Source: Janthinobacterium saanense
GTDB lineage: Bacteria > Pseudomonadota > Gammaproteobacteria > Burkholderiales > Burkholderiaceae_D
Assembly (NCBI RefSeq): GCF_014200675.1
Contig: NZ_JACHCI010000002.1
Coordinates: 186,001 to 250,000, forward strand
Length of the DNA stretch: 64,000 nucleotides
Direction of reading: 5' to 3'
Positions 45,862 through 54,740 of this stretch are shown here, in pieces. The stretch's first letter is position 1; each line of letters begins with the position of its first letter. Both the position numbers and the translations under genes were made by a program. The notes under the pieces are model-generated. The model was not told the origin of the DNA, ran no database searches, and was given only the letters and a program-made list of their open reading frames with translations.

Positions 45862-46653
45862 TCAGCGTGTCATGGCGCGCCGCAGCACGTAGCTGAGGCC
45901 ATCGACGGCAGCCACCATGAGCAGCATGGCAACAATGACGGTAGCGGCCGGCTGCATCTGGAACAGCGATAAATGGTATTTCAACATCTGCCCCAGGCCA
46001 CCGGCGCCCACCACGCCCAGGATGGCGGCGGCGCGGATATTGTTTTCCCAGCGGTACAGGGTGTAGGACAGCATTTGCGGGCTGCACTGGGGCAAGGTGG
46101 CGTACAAAAAGGTTGCAGCCGGGCCGGCGCCATTGATGCGCAGGCTGGCGGCGGGCAGGGGCGGGCAGTTTTCAAAGGCATCGGCAAACAGCCGCCCCAG
46201 CACGCCCACCGTATGCAGCGCCAGCGCCAGGGTGCCGGCGAACGGACCCAGGCCGGCCGCGATCAGCAGGATGGACGCCCATACCAGTTCCGGTATCGAA
46301 CGCAGCACATTCAATATGCCCCGCGTGGCATTGCGGGCCAGCTTGCCGAAACGCCCGCTGGCCGGTAAAGCCAGCAAGGCGCCCAGGATGGCGGCGATCA
46401 TCGTGCCGATGGCCGACATGGCCAGGGTTTCAAAGGTGGCAGTGCCGACCTTGAGCAGGAAATTGGGTGACAGTTCGGGCGGCGCGAAGCCATGCAGGAA
46501 GTCGGCGGTGGTGCGGACGGCGTCGGCGCTGAAGAAGTCGCCCCATTTCAGGGGCAGGGTGGCAAAGCTGGCGATGACCAGCAGCAGCAAGCCGGCCAGC
46601 AAGGCCCAGGTGGACCAGTGCGTGCGGGGCGGGACGGGCAACAGAGGGTTCAT
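45862..46653 (-). CDS. PhnE-type ABC transporter permease, second copy (selenium-linked transporter)
   Basis: Inner-membrane permease of 263 residues with about six helices and a BPD_transp_1 EAA-type loop (FADAFENCPPLPAASLRINGA followed by Y-A-T-L-P-Q). Its ATG overlaps the stop of the upstream permease as ATGA. With the sister permease it should form a heterodimeric channel driven by the PhnC-like ATPase. Annotation by similarity would be phosphonate transport, but the neighbourhood (selD, mnmH) points to selenium oxyanion uptake. Confidence 0.82.
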   Translation of the reverse strand: MNPLLPVPPRTHWSTWALLAGLLLLVIASFATLPLKWGDFFSADAVRTTADFLHGFAPPELSPNFLLKVGTATFETLAMSAIGTMIAAILGALLALPASGRFGKLARNATRGILNVLRSIPELVWASILLIAAGLGPFAGTLALALHTVGVLGRLFADAFENCPPLPAASLRINGAGPAATFLYATLPQCSPQMLSYTLYRWENNIRAAAILGVVGAGGLGQMLKYHLSLFQMQPAATVIVAMLLMVAAVDGLSYVLRRAMTR

Positions 46654-47480
46654 GAGAGCCTCCTGCGCAGCATGGCCGAGACCGCATCGGCGCCCGCCAC
46701 CAGCACCACGAACACCATCAGCATGGTGGCCAGTTCGTCGCCCGCCATCATCTTCATCGATTCATCCATGCGCTGGCCCAGGCCGCCTGCGCCGACGAAA
46801 CCCATCACGACAGAGCCACGGATCGCGCATTCCCAGCGGTAGATCGTGTAGGACACCAGTTCGGCCGCCGCGTCGGGCAGCGCGCCATACAGCAGGGCGG
46901 CCAGGCGGCTGCTGCCATTGTTCAGCAAGGCGTTGCAGGCGGAGGCGTCTGATGATTCCAGGATTTCTGCGTAGACCTTGCCCAGCATGCCGCAATAAGT
47001 GAGGGCGATGGCGATCACGCCAGCCGTCGGCCCCAGGCCCACTATGCGCACCAGCAACAAGGCCCAGACCAGTTCCGGCACGCTGCGCAGCACCACCAGC
47101 AGGGTGCGCACGGCATGGCGCAAGGCAGCGGACCAGGGCGCCACCTTGCCGCTGCCCAGGCGTGAAATCGACAAACGCTCCGTCACCAGCAGGGTCAAAG
47201 GAATCGCACCCAGCATGGCCAGGGCCATGCCGGCCGTGGCCATGGCGATGGTTTCCCAGGTGGACGTGGCGACGATGGCCAGGAATTCGGCGCTGTGGGC
47301 GGGCGGCGCAAAGCTGGATAAAAATTGCCAGGTAGCCGACAGGCTTTGTGCATCCCATAGAATCCAGGGCTTGAATTCGGCTTGCACCAGCATCGGCCAC
47401 AGCACGATCAGGACCACTGCGGTCGTGATCAGGCGGCCGCGCCAGGCCGGGTCACGCGGCATGGTCTTTGCTATTAACAA
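46650..47480 (-). CDS. PhnE-type ABC transporter permease, first copy (selenium-linked transporter)
   Basis: Permease of 276 residues with about six hydrophobic helices and the family loop (YAEILESSDASACNALLNNG, LLYGALPDAAAEL). It overlaps the ATPase gene by 7 nt and the second permease by ATGA. A start at M7 (MPRDPAW, 47462) is possible. Two different permease genes in tandem are common in PhnCDEE-type cassettes. Confidence 0.82.
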   Translation of the reverse strand: MLIAKTMPRDPAWRGRLITTAVVLIVLWPMLVQAEFKPWILWDAQSLSATWQFLSSFAPPAHSAEFLAIVATSTWETIAMATAGMALAMLGAIPLTLLVTERLSISRLGSGKVAPWSAALRHAVRTLLVVLRSVPELVWALLLVRIVGLGPTAGVIAIALTYCGMLGKVYAEILESSDASACNALLNNGSSRLAALLYGALPDAAAELVSYTIYRWECAIRGSVVMGFVGAGGLGQRMDESMKMMAGDELATMLMVFVVLVAGADAVSAMLRRRLS

Positions 47481-48286
47481 TGCAGCCTCACGGCAGCGCC
47501 ATCGGCATCGATTGTTGTAAAGGGGGAAGGAACATCGTCCTTGTTTTGGTACAAAGCGGCAATCATGCCATCGCTGACGTCAAGCCGGGCCGCGTCGAAG
47601 ACGATTTTGCCATCGCGCAAACCGATAATGCGGGGAAAGCAGCTGCGGGCGATATCGACCTGGTGCAGGCTGCAGATCAATGTTGCATTGCGCGCCCTGG
47701 CTTCGTCTTGCAGCACGGCGATGGTTTGTAGCGCCAGGGTGGGGTCGAGTGCAGACAGCGGCTCGTCGACCAGGAACACTTCGGCGTTCGACACCAGCGC
47801 GCGCGCCATGCCGCAGCGCTGGCGTTCGCCGCCCGACAAGCGGTCCACGCGCGCATACAGTTTGTCCTGCAGATTGAATTTGCCGAGCGCCTCCCACGCG
47901 GCGCGCGGATCCAGCGGCACGAACAGCGAGCGGATGGCCGTCCACAAGCCCCATTGCGGCAAGCGGCCGGCCAGCACGGCATTGACCACCCGCTGGCGCG
48001 GCGGCAACGGCGGCGTTTGCGGCGCCAGGAACAGACGGGTACGCAAGGCGTGGCGTTCGGCGCTGCTTACTTGCCACGGTTGCACGCCAAGAATTTCCAG
48101 ACTGCCTGAAGCTGGGCGCAGTGCGGCAGCCAGCGTATGCAGCAAGCTGGTCTTGCCCGCGCCCGACGGGCCGATCAGCGCGATCTGCTCGCCGGGCGCG
48201 ACCGTCAGGTCCAGCTCGCGCAAGGCTAGCGCATTGGTGGCGGCGCCTGCGTGGTGGACGCTGAGTTTGTTAAGTTGGAATGTCAT
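47474..48286 (-). CDS. PhnC-type ABC transporter ATPase (selenium-linked transporter)
   Basis: Cytoplasmic ATPase of 270 residues. Walker A GPSGAGKTSLL, Q-loop region LFLAPQTPPLPPRQ, signature LSGGERQRCGMARAL, Walker B VFLVDEPLSALD and the switch His in LICSLHQVD are all present. It powers the two permeases downstream. The start at 48286 (MTFQLNKLSV) matches family N-termini; ATG 48304 is also in frame. A 27-bp palindromic element lies in the gap between it and the binding-protein gene. Confidence 0.88.
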   Translation of the reverse strand: MTFQLNKLSVHHAGAATNALALRELDLTVAPGEQIALIGPSGAGKTSLLHTLAAALRPASGSLEILGVQPWQVSSAERHALRTRLFLAPQTPPLPPRQRVVNAVLAGRLPQWGLWTAIRSLFVPLDPRAAWEALGKFNLQDKLYARVDRLSGGERQRCGMARALVSNAEVFLVDEPLSALDPTLALQTIAVLQDEARARNATLICSLHQVDIARSCFPRIIGLRDGKIVFDAARLDVSDGMIAALYQNKDDVPSPFTTIDADGAAVRLHC

Positions 48287-48334
48287 GCGGTGGGTGGGGG
48301 CCATTTACATTGATTAAGCCAGCGACAAAGAGCC

Positions 48335-48361
48335 GGGGGCAGTCCCGTCGGGACTGACCCC
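48335..48361. repeat. Palindromic intergenic element, copy 2
   Basis: Arms GGGGGCAGTCCC / GGGACTGACCCC with a GTC loop; 11 of 12 positions pair. It lies inside the transporter operon between the binding-protein and ATPase genes. It could stop part of the transcription or protect the upstream mRNA, so that the binding protein is made in excess. Related copies lie at 2815-2841 and 50392-50418. Confidence 0.75.
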
Positions 48362-48382
48362 AGAATTGCACCTCTGGCTTTC

Positions 48383-49249
48383 TTACTTCAACAAGCCCGC
48401 ATTGCGCGCGGCTGCTTCGATATCCTTGTAGTTCTCGGCCTTGGTCGGGATGAATTTGCTGGCGCGCTGCAGGTCGAGGATTTCCTTGCCTTCAGGCGTG
48501 GATGGGTTCAGTGCCAGGAATGCGTCCGTCAGCTTCTGGCGCACGGCGGGATTCATGTCGGCGCGCACGCTCCAGTTGTAATCGAAGTAGCCGGGCGTGG
48601 TGTAGAACACGCGCACTTTGCTAGGGTCAACCTTGTTGGACGACACCAGTTTTTCCCACACGGAGATATTCAGTGCACCCGCATCGACCTTGCCACCGGC
48701 GACAGCGGCCACGGTGGCGTCATGCGCGCCGGAAAACGCGATGCGTTTCAAATCGGTGTCCGGGTTGATCTTGGCGGACAGCAAGTAGTAGCGCGGCATC
48801 AAGTGGCCGGAAGTCGACGATTCAGAACCGAACGTGAAATTCTTGCCCTTCAAGTCAGCCAGCTTGTTGATGTCCTTGCTGGTGGTAATGAAGACGGACT
48901 GGAATTTGGTGTCTTCCTCGCGCTGCACCAGCGGCACGATCTTGCCGCCGCTGCGCTCATTGGCTTGCACGAAGGTAAAGCCGCCAAACCAGACCATGTC
49001 CAGCTTATGGTTGATCAAGCCTTCCACCGATGCCGCGTAGTCGGTCACGGGCGTAAATTCCACCTTCATGTTCAGCTTTTTTTCCAGGTAATTGCCCAGC
49101 GGCTTGAACTTGCGCTGCAATTCCGTCGGCGCTTCATCGGGGATGGCCGACACGCGCAGCACTTGCTGCGCCTGCGCCAGGCCGCAATGGATGGTCAAGG
49201 TGGTGGCCACGGTGACCAGGATGGCGGTAAATTTGGTAAAAGCACTCAT
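48383..49249 (-). CDS. PhnD-like substrate-binding protein, putative selenate/selenium ABC transporter
   Basis: Periplasmic binding protein of 288 residues with a signal peptide (ILVTVATTLTIHCGLAQAQ). It has the PhnD-like fold: VSAIPDEAPTELQRKFKPLG, VEFTPVTDYAASVEGLINHK and LDMVWFGGFTFVQANERSGG. These segments match the branch described as putative selenate transporter binding proteins, which occur beside selD. The gene starts 24 nt after selD, which supports a role in selenium supply. Binding of phosphite or phosphonate cannot be excluded by reading alone. Confidence 0.8.
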   Translation of the reverse strand: MSAFTKFTAILVTVATTLTIHCGLAQAQQVLRVSAIPDEAPTELQRKFKPLGNYLEKKLNMKVEFTPVTDYAASVEGLINHKLDMVWFGGFTFVQANERSGGKIVPLVQREEDTKFQSVFITTSKDINKLADLKGKNFTFGSESSTSGHLMPRYYLLSAKINPDTDLKRIAFSGAHDATVAAVAGGKVDAGALNISVWEKLVSSNKVDPSKVRVFYTTPGYFDYNWSVRADMNPAVRQKLTDAFLALNPSTPEGKEILDLQRASKFIPTKAENYKDIEAAARNAGLLK

Positions 49250-49273
49250 GGTGTGTGTCTCTTTATTAGCTAA

Positions 49274-50338
49274 TTAAAATACGGAAACCCCGGTACTGCC
49301 TTCAGCCATCTCGCCAATCACGGTCGCCTCGGCAAACCCTTCGGCGTGGAAGATCGCCAGCACTTGCTCGACGGCGTCCGGCGCGCAGGCCACCAGCAGC
49401 GGGCCGGCCGTTTGCGGATCGGTCAATATCGCCTTGTCGATAGCGTTCAAGCTGTCGTCCAGCTGCACTTGCGCGCCGTAACCTTGCCAGTTACGGTTGG
49501 ATGCGCCCGTGATATTGCCGCTGTCTGCCAGTTGCCGCACTTGCGGCAGCAGCGGCACCTCCGCCAGATTGATGCGCGCCTGCAACTTGGCGCCGCGCGC
49601 CAGTTCCAGCGTGTGGCCCAGCAAGCCAAAGCCGGTCACGTCCGTCAGCGCATGCACGCCGTCCAGCAGGGCCAGTTTCTTGCCCGGGGTATTCAATTTG
49701 GTGGTGTTGTCGATCAGCGAGGCATAACCGCCGGCGTCGAGCGCATTCTTTTTCAGCGCGGCCGACAAGATGCCCACGCCGATAGGTTTGCCCAGCACCA
49801 GCTTGTCACCGGCGCGCGCGCCTGCATTGCGTTTCACTTGCGAAGGGTGCACCAGGCCCAGCACGACCAGGCCATAGATCGGTTCGACGGAATCGATGGT
49901 GTGGCCGCCCGCAATCGGGATACCGGCCTGGGCGCAGACGGTTTCGCCGCCTTTCAGTATCAGGCCGATGGTTTCCACGGGCAACTTGTTGATCGGCATG
50001 CCGACCAGGGCCAGCGCCATGATGGGCGTGCCACCCATGGCGTACACGTCGGAAATGGCGTTGGTGGCGGCGATGCGGCCAAAATCGAACGGGTCGTCAA
50101 CGATGGGCATGAAGAAATCGGTAGTGGCGATCAGCGCCTGCTCGTCGTTGAGCTGGTAGACGGCCGCGTCATCGGACGTTTCTATGCCGACCAGCAATTC
50201 TTTCGGCAGGGGAAAGCCGCCGCTGCCTTTTAATATGTCGGCCAGCACGCCGGGCGCAATCTTGCAGCCGCAGCCGCCGCCATGGGCGAACTCGGTCAGG
50301 CGGATAGGGGTGTGTTGGGTTGTGGCGCTATCTGACAT
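49274..50338 (-). CDS. selD: Selenophosphate synthase
   Basis: Enzyme of 354 residues making monoselenophosphate from selenide and ATP. The N-terminal loop FAHGGGCGCKIAPGVL carries the catalytic Cys23 and Lys26; this form has Cys rather than selenocysteine. ATP-binding segments include TTDFFMPIVDDPFDFGRIAA, SDVYAMGGTPIMALALVG and GGHTIDS. It is placed between mnmH and the binding-protein gene on one strand. In this window its product would feed MnmH, which makes 2-selenouridine in tRNA. No selA, selB or selC was seen. Confidence 0.95.
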   Translation of the reverse strand: MSDSATTQHTPIRLTEFAHGGGCGCKIAPGVLADILKGSGGFPLPKELLVGIETSDDAAVYQLNDEQALIATTDFFMPIVDDPFDFGRIAATNAISDVYAMGGTPIMALALVGMPINKLPVETIGLILKGGETVCAQAGIPIAGGHTIDSVEPIYGLVVLGLVHPSQVKRNAGARAGDKLVLGKPIGVGILSAALKKNALDAGGYASLIDNTTKLNTPGKKLALLDGVHALTDVTGFGLLGHTLELARGAKLQARINLAEVPLLPQVRQLADSGNITGASNRNWQGYGAQVQLDDSLNAIDKAILTDPQTAGPLLVACAPDAVEQVLAIFHAEGFAEATVIGEMAEGSTGVSVF

Positions 50339-50391
50339 GGGAATTCCTGCGGATAAGGTATTCTAAAATTATTAACCCAAGAGCAAGGACT

Positions 50392-50418
50392 GGGGTCGGA
50401 CCCTGAGGGTCCGACCCC
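50392..50418. repeat. Palindromic intergenic element, copy 3
   Basis: Perfect 12-bp arms GGGGTCGGACCC / GGGTCCGACCCC with a TGA loop, between mnmH and selD. The flank GGACTGGGGTC also resembles copy 1 (GAGACTGGGGTC). The centre bases differ from copy 1 but keep pairing. Confidence 0.8.
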
Positions 50419-50446
50419 GGCATTTCGCAGTTGGGGGTAATCAAGT

Positions 50447-51523
50447 TCACAGCCTGTTGCCGACGATAGCACATAATGCCGTCGCGGCAAGTTCAAAAGC
50501 TTGCTCTGAAATATCGTTCAAGACCAGCGGCGCGGCCTGTTCGTAGCGGCTGAAATTGCGCTTGATCGATTGTTGGTAAGCCGGATCGTAATGCTGGAGC
50601 AGCAGTTCTTCCACCAGTTCGGCCATGCGGCCAGCCAGGGCCAAGGTTTGCCAATGAGCGATTTTTTCGCGCCCATGCAGCTGCGTCAAATGGCCCAATT
50701 GCAGGTTCAGCTGCTCCGGATCGGCCACGAAATGGCTGTAATCATCGATCAGCAATTGCACGCGGTGGCGGGTATCGAGTTGCACGGCAGTACAGTCGGC
50801 GGCGCGCATTTTCTCCATCAGCGCGTCGGGCACGCGCAAGCGGCCCACTTTTTTGCTTTCCGATTCCACGAATACGGGTTGCGCCGGGTCGAAATGGCGC
50901 AATTGCTGCCACAAGCTGCTTTCAAACGCTTTTTGCGATGGCTGGTCCGCTTCGGGCAAGCCGCCCAGTACCGAGCCGCGGTGAGCGGCCAGGTGTTCCA
51001 GGTCGATCACTTGCGCGCCTTGCCGGTCCAGCACTTGCAGCAAACGGCTCTTGCCGCTGCCGGTGGGGCCGCACAGCACGTTGATGAAGTCAAACTTCGC
51101 GGGCAGTTCGGCCAGTTCGGCGTTCACATGGCGCCGGTATTGCTTGTAGCCGCCATCGAGCTGGGTCACGGGCCAGCCTATGCGCGCCAGGATATGCACC
51201 ATGGCGCCACTGCGGTTGCCGCCGCGCCAGCAATACACGAGCGGCGTCCAGTCGTGTGCGTGGCCCAGGAAATGCTCTTCGATATGGCGCGCGATATTGG
51301 CGGCGATCAGCGCCGCGCCCAGTTTCTTTGCCTCGAAGGCGCTGGTCTGCTTGTACAGGGTGCCCACGCGCACGCGTTCTTCGTCATTGAGCACGGGCAA
51401 GTTGATGGCGCCCGGAAGATGGTCTTCGGCAAATTCGGAAGGGCTGCGCACATCGATGATGGCATCGAAGGCGCCCAGGCGCGGCAGGATCTCGCCAAAC
51501 GGCAAGATGGCTGGATATTTCAT
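50447..51523 (-). CDS. mnmH: tRNA 2-selenouridine synthase
   Basis: Enzyme of 358 residues that replaces sulfur of 2-thiouridine at tRNA position 34 with selenium, through a geranylated intermediate. An N-terminal rhodanese domain (IIDVRSPSEFAEDHLPGAIN; active Cys98 in VYCWRGGNRSG) is followed by a P-loop domain (GPTGSGKSRLL, about 152-162). It is the first gene of the selenium operon. Start 51523 (MKYPAILPFG) is the family start; the open frame upstream lacks similarity. Confidence 0.93.
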   Translation of the reverse strand: MKYPAILPFGEILPRLGAFDAIIDVRSPSEFAEDHLPGAINLPVLNDEERVRVGTLYKQTSAFEAKKLGAALIAANIARHIEEHFLGHAHDWTPLVYCWRGGNRSGAMVHILARIGWPVTQLDGGYKQYRRHVNAELAELPAKFDFINVLCGPTGSGKSRLLQVLDRQGAQVIDLEHLAAHRGSVLGGLPEADQPSQKAFESSLWQQLRHFDPAQPVFVESESKKVGRLRVPDALMEKMRAADCTAVQLDTRHRVQLLIDDYSHFVADPEQLNLQLGHLTQLHGREKIAHWQTLALAGRMAELVEELLLQHYDPAYQQSIKRNFSRYEQAAPLVLNDISEQAFELAATALCAIVGNRL

Positions 51524-51587
51524 TGTGGCAAAGTTGACAGGACGTGGGCGCCTATTATCCCCGATAAACGTCGCTGGCGTGCGCCTG

Positions 51588-52718
51588 TCACTTTGCTTCC
51601 TGAAAACTGTTGAAGAATCGCAGCAGGCTATGCGGCGCTTCGTCGCCGAAGCACATGGCGAACAGTCGTGCGGACTCTTCGGATGCTTGCGCGCTGCGCA
51701 GGAACAGCGCGGTTTCATAGACCAGCAGCGCCGCTTCCACGTCGCCGGGGTGGGCGGCAATCGCTAGTGCCAGCTCGGCGCCGTCATACATGGCCAGGTT
51801 GGCGCCTTCGCCGGATGGCGCCATCAAATGCGCCGCATCGCCCAGCAGGGTGACGCCAGCCACGCGCTGCCAGCGGTGCTCGACGGGCAGGGTATGCAGG
51901 GCGCGCAGCACGGGCGTGGTGCCGCCATCGGTGATCAGGGCGGTCAGCGCTGGCGCCCAGCCGTCAAACTCTGCCGCCACGCGGGCCAGGGCCGCCGCAT
52001 CGCTGAAATCGCTGCCGGTGAACCACTCTTGCGGTTTGCTCAAGGCCACATAGGTGTGCAGCAAGCCATCGGGTTCGCGGTGGGCCAGTATGCCTTTACC
52101 GGGCGCCAATGCAAACAGGGCGCCGCCGCCCACGGCCACGGCGCTGGCCGGGTGATGGTTGTCGCTGTCGTACAGATAGGTTTCAACAAACGAGGTGCCG
52201 GTGTACACCGGTTTCGCCTCGGAAACTAATGGACGGACTTTGGACCAGGCGCCGTCCGCGCCGACCAGCAAGCCGGTGGTGACTGTCGTGCCATCGGCAA
52301 AGTGCAAGCTATGTTGTCCGCCATCGAGCGTGTTGACGGCCGTCAGCTTATGGCCCCAGCGTACCGTGCCTTCAGGCAAGGACTCGAGCAGGATGCGGCG
52401 CAGCTCGCCTCGTTGCACTTCAGGCCGGCCACCGGTGCCATCGTCTGCCTGCTCGAACAGGACTTCGCCCTGGCTGCCCAGCATGCGGGTGGCTTGTCCA
52501 CCTTCATGGATGAGGGCGCGGAAGGTGTCGTACAGGCCAGCGGCCTTGAGCGCCAGTTGCCCGTTGTAATCGTGAATATCGAGCATGCCGCCCTGGCTGC
52601 GCGCCTTGGCCGAGGCTTCTGCCTCGTAGACCGTGGCGGCGATGCCGTGTACGTGGAGGACGCGGGCCAGCATCAAGCCGCCCAGGCCCGCGCCGATGAT
52701 GGCGATAGAAGTATGCAT
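51588..52718 (-). CDS. FAD-dependent monooxygenase (TetX-like)
   Basis: Flavoprotein hydroxylase of 376 residues. It starts with the Rossmann motif IAIIGAGLGGLMLARVLHVH and has VYEAEAS, the middle motif LLVGADGAWSKVRP and the FAD ribityl motif VTLLGDAAHLMAPSGEGANL. The pattern is close to TetX and related enzymes that hydroxylate aromatic compounds using NADPH and O2. Start 52718 has AAGGA upstream; longer in-frame starts are rejected. It is divergent from a tetR gene with a perfect operator between them, so it is probably induced by its substrate. Confidence 0.9.
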   Translation of the reverse strand: MHTSIAIIGAGLGGLMLARVLHVHGIAATVYEAEASAKARSQGGMLDIHDYNGQLALKAAGLYDTFRALIHEGGQATRMLGSQGEVLFEQADDGTGGRPEVQRGELRRILLESLPEGTVRWGHKLTAVNTLDGGQHSLHFADGTTVTTGLLVGADGAWSKVRPLVSEAKPVYTGTSFVETYLYDSDNHHPASAVAVGGGALFALAPGKGILAHREPDGLLHTYVALSKPQEWFTGSDFSDAAALARVAAEFDGWAPALTALITDGGTTPVLRALHTLPVEHRWQRVAGVTLLGDAAHLMAPSGEGANLAMYDGAELALAIAAHPGDVEAALLVYETALFLRSAQASEESARLFAMCFGDEAPHSLLRFFNSFQEAK

Positions 52719-52750
52719 GGTGTTTCCTTTGAGGAAAGTCATAAAAATGT

Positions 52751-52769
52751 AATGGAACATTGTTCCATT
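52751..52769. promoter_or_regulatory. Candidate TetR operator
   Basis: Perfect dyad AATGGAACA-T-TGTTCCATT (9-bp arms) between the divergent monooxygenase and tetR genes. Length, symmetry and position fit a TetR-family operator acting on both promoters. Confidence 0.75.
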
Positions 52770-52809
52770 CAGATTTTGCGCCTGGCCGTCATCTGTGTCA
52801 AGATAAGTC

Positions 52810-53499
52810 ATGACTGAAAATGTAACGAAAAATTCAAGACGCGCCTCAAGAGGGGAAGCAGCCTTATCGCGCGACACCATCATCGATGCGGCCATCGCAT
52901 TGCTCGATAGCAGTGGCGAGAACGGCCTGACCTTCCGCGCGCTGGCAGCGAAACTGGCCACGGGCGCCGGGGCGATTTACTGGCATGTGGCCGACAAGGA
53001 TGCCTTGTTTACGGCTGCCTCCGATGTGATCGTGGCCCGTACTATGGGCGTTTCCTTGCCTGATGCCACGCCGCAGCAACATATCCAGACCCTGGCGTTG
53101 GCCATGTTCGAGGCCATGGATGCGCATCCGTGGCTGGGCTCGGCCTTGTCACGCGCGCCGGGCCAACTGCCCACGATCCGTATCCTGGAACGGCTGGGCC
53201 AGCAAGTGGCGGCGCTGGGCGTGCCGGGTGGCCAGCAATGGGGGGCGGCCTGTACCTTGTTGAATTATCTGCTGGGCGTCGGTGGCCAGAATGCGGCAAA
53301 TGCCTCGATAGCCCAGGTCCAGGACCTGGAACGAGAGCATTTCCTGCAAACCATGGCGAGCACCTGGTCGCAGCTCGATGCGCAAGAGTATCCGTTTACC
53401 CGCAGCATGGCCGGCAAATTACGCGAGCATGACGACCGGGCAGACTTTCTGGCAGGGATCGATCTGATCGTGCGGGGCATAACGGCGTCAGCCCAATAG
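52810..53499 (+). CDS. TetR-family transcriptional repressor
   Basis: Protein of 229 residues. The N-terminal helix-turn-helix (SRDTIIDAAIALLDSSGENG, LTFRALAAKLATGAGAIYWH, VADKDALF) is typical of TetR. The C-terminal helical ligand domain is of the TetR_C type. It should repress the divergent monooxygenase gene and itself through the dyad at 52751-52769, and be released by a small aromatic or drug-like ligand. Its 3' end overlaps the convergent lrgB by 12 nt. Confidence 0.9.
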   Translation: MTENVTKNSRRASRGEAALSRDTIIDAAIALLDSSGENGLTFRALAAKLATGAGAIYWHVADKDALFTAASDVIVARTMGVSLPDATPQQHIQTLALAMFEAMDAHPWLGSALSRAPGQLPTIRILERLGQQVAALGVPGGQQWGAACTLLNYLLGVGGQNAANASIAQVQDLEREHFLQTMASTWSQLDAQEYPFTRSMAGKLREHDDRADFLAGIDLIVRGITASAQ

Positions 53500-54186
53500 C
53501 CGTCCCAGCAAGGGCCCCAGCAGCGGCGACAGCAGCACCGTGACGATGCCGGAAAAAATCATCGTCAGGCTGGCCACCGCGCCTTCTTCGCCACCCACCT
53601 TGTTTGCTACCGATAAACCGAAACCATGCGCGGCCGCCCCGTATGGCGCACCACGGGCAATGCGCATGCGCAAGGGCAGCAGTTGCAGCAGCGGCCTGCC
53701 GAGCAGCAAGCCGAACAGTCCCGTGATGATCACGAAGACGCCCGTCAACTGGCTGGAGCCGCCCATATGGCGCGACGCTTCCAGCGCGAATGGGGTCGAC
53801 ACGGAGCGGGCCAGCAAGCTGCGCGCCATGCTGCCGTGCAAGCCCAGCAGATGGTCCAGCAGCACGGTGGCAAGCAGCGAGGCAGCGATGCCCGCCAGGC
53901 TGCCCAGCGACAGGGCCAGCCAGTGCTTGCGGATCAGCTTGCGTTCCTGATACAGGGGCAGGGCAAACGCCACCGTAGCCGGACCGAGCAGCCACGACAG
54001 CCACTGCGTTTCGCCAAAATAGGTGGTAAACGGGGTCGACGTCAGGGCCAGGATGGCGATCAGGATGGCCGAAGTACAAATGGCTGGCGTCAGCAGAAAG
54101 TGCGGATGACGCCGGTGCAAGGACTGGTTGGCGTAAAACAGGACCAGGGTCAGCAGCAAAAATATCAGTGGCAGCACAGCGCTCAT
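53488..54186 (-). CDS. lrgB: LrgB/CidB-family membrane protein
   Basis: Inner-membrane protein of 232 residues with about seven hydrophobic segments. Family motifs are GPATVAFALPLYQERKLIRK, ARSVSTPFALEASRHMGG and GAPYGAAAHGFGLSVANKVG. LrgB works with the holin-like LrgA in control of murein hydrolase activity and export of small metabolites such as pyruvate. The start overlaps the lrgA end as ATGA. Its tail overlaps the tetR tail. Confidence 0.92.
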   Translation of the reverse strand: MSAVLPLIFLLLTLVLFYANQSLHRRHPHFLLTPAICTSAILIAILALTSTPFTTYFGETQWLSWLLGPATVAFALPLYQERKLIRKHWLALSLGSLAGIAASLLATVLLDHLLGLHGSMARSLLARSVSTPFALEASRHMGGSSQLTGVFVIITGLFGLLLGRPLLQLLPLRMRIARGAPYGAAAHGFGLSVANKVGGEEGAVASLTMIFSGIVTVLLSPLLGPLLGRLLG

Positions 54187-54641
54187 GCAGCCCTCCGCGC
54201 GGCGCGCTGGCGGCGCAGCATGGTCAGCCTCCGCTGCCGTTCATAGCGGCACACGTGCTCCACAGTCCAGGCCGTGGCCAGCAAGACGCAGATGAAACCG
54301 AGGCCGATATCGAGCAGCAAGCTCAAGCCCTGGTCTTTCAGCAACTGGGTAAATTGCACTACCGACACCACCAAAGGGATAAAAAACAGCAGCATGTTCG
54401 CCAGCAGCCAGTTGGCGCCCCGTTCCACGCTGGCCGGGCGCACCTTGCCCGACAGTAGCAAGGCCACCAGTACGAACAGGCCCACCACGCCGCCGGACAA
54501 GGGTAAATGCACAGCATTGACGGCACGGTCCGCCAGCCACCAGACCACGCTCAGCAGCCCCACTTGCCATAGCGTTTGCAAGGGCGCCCATGCGTGGAAG
54601 GCGCGGGCGGAATACGGCAGGGAAGACACAGGGGCTTTCAA
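54183..54641 (-). CDS. lrgA: LrgA/CidA-family holin-like protein
   Basis: Protein of 152 residues with four hydrophobic helices. The core LPLSGGVVGLFVLVALLLSG, then ASVERGANWLLANMLLFFIP matches LrgA/CidA. The C-terminal tail is highly basic (RRQRAARRAA). The gene is first in the lrgAB pair and divergent from a LysR regulator, the arrangement of the CidR type that responds to pyruvate or acetate in other bacteria. Confidence 0.9.
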   Translation of the reverse strand: MKAPVSSLPYSARAFHAWAPLQTLWQVGLLSVVWWLADRAVNAVHLPLSGGVVGLFVLVALLLSGKVRPASVERGANWLLANMLLFFIPLVVSVVQFTQLLKDQGLSLLLDIGLGFICVLLATAWTVEHVCRYERQRRLTMLRRQRAARRAA

Positions 54642-54715
54642 GACAGGCTTTCAGGAGGGCGAAAATGGCATTGTAGGGGCCACGCATCGAAAGATAAAAT
54701 GACTTAAAATCATGC

Positions 54716-54729
54716 ATATCATTCGATAT
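54716..54729. promoter_or_regulatory. Candidate LysR binding dyad
   Basis: ATATC-ATTC-GATAT, a short perfect dyad of the LysR T-N11-A kind, 11 nt before the lysR start and 74 nt before lrgA. Position fits autoregulation; function is inferred only. Confidence 0.35.
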
Positions 54730-54740
54730 TGGAATGCATC

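Noticed and set aside
49274-50338. SelD as a selenocysteine protein
   Set aside because: The catalytic position is an ordinary Cys codon and no SECIS-like need exists.
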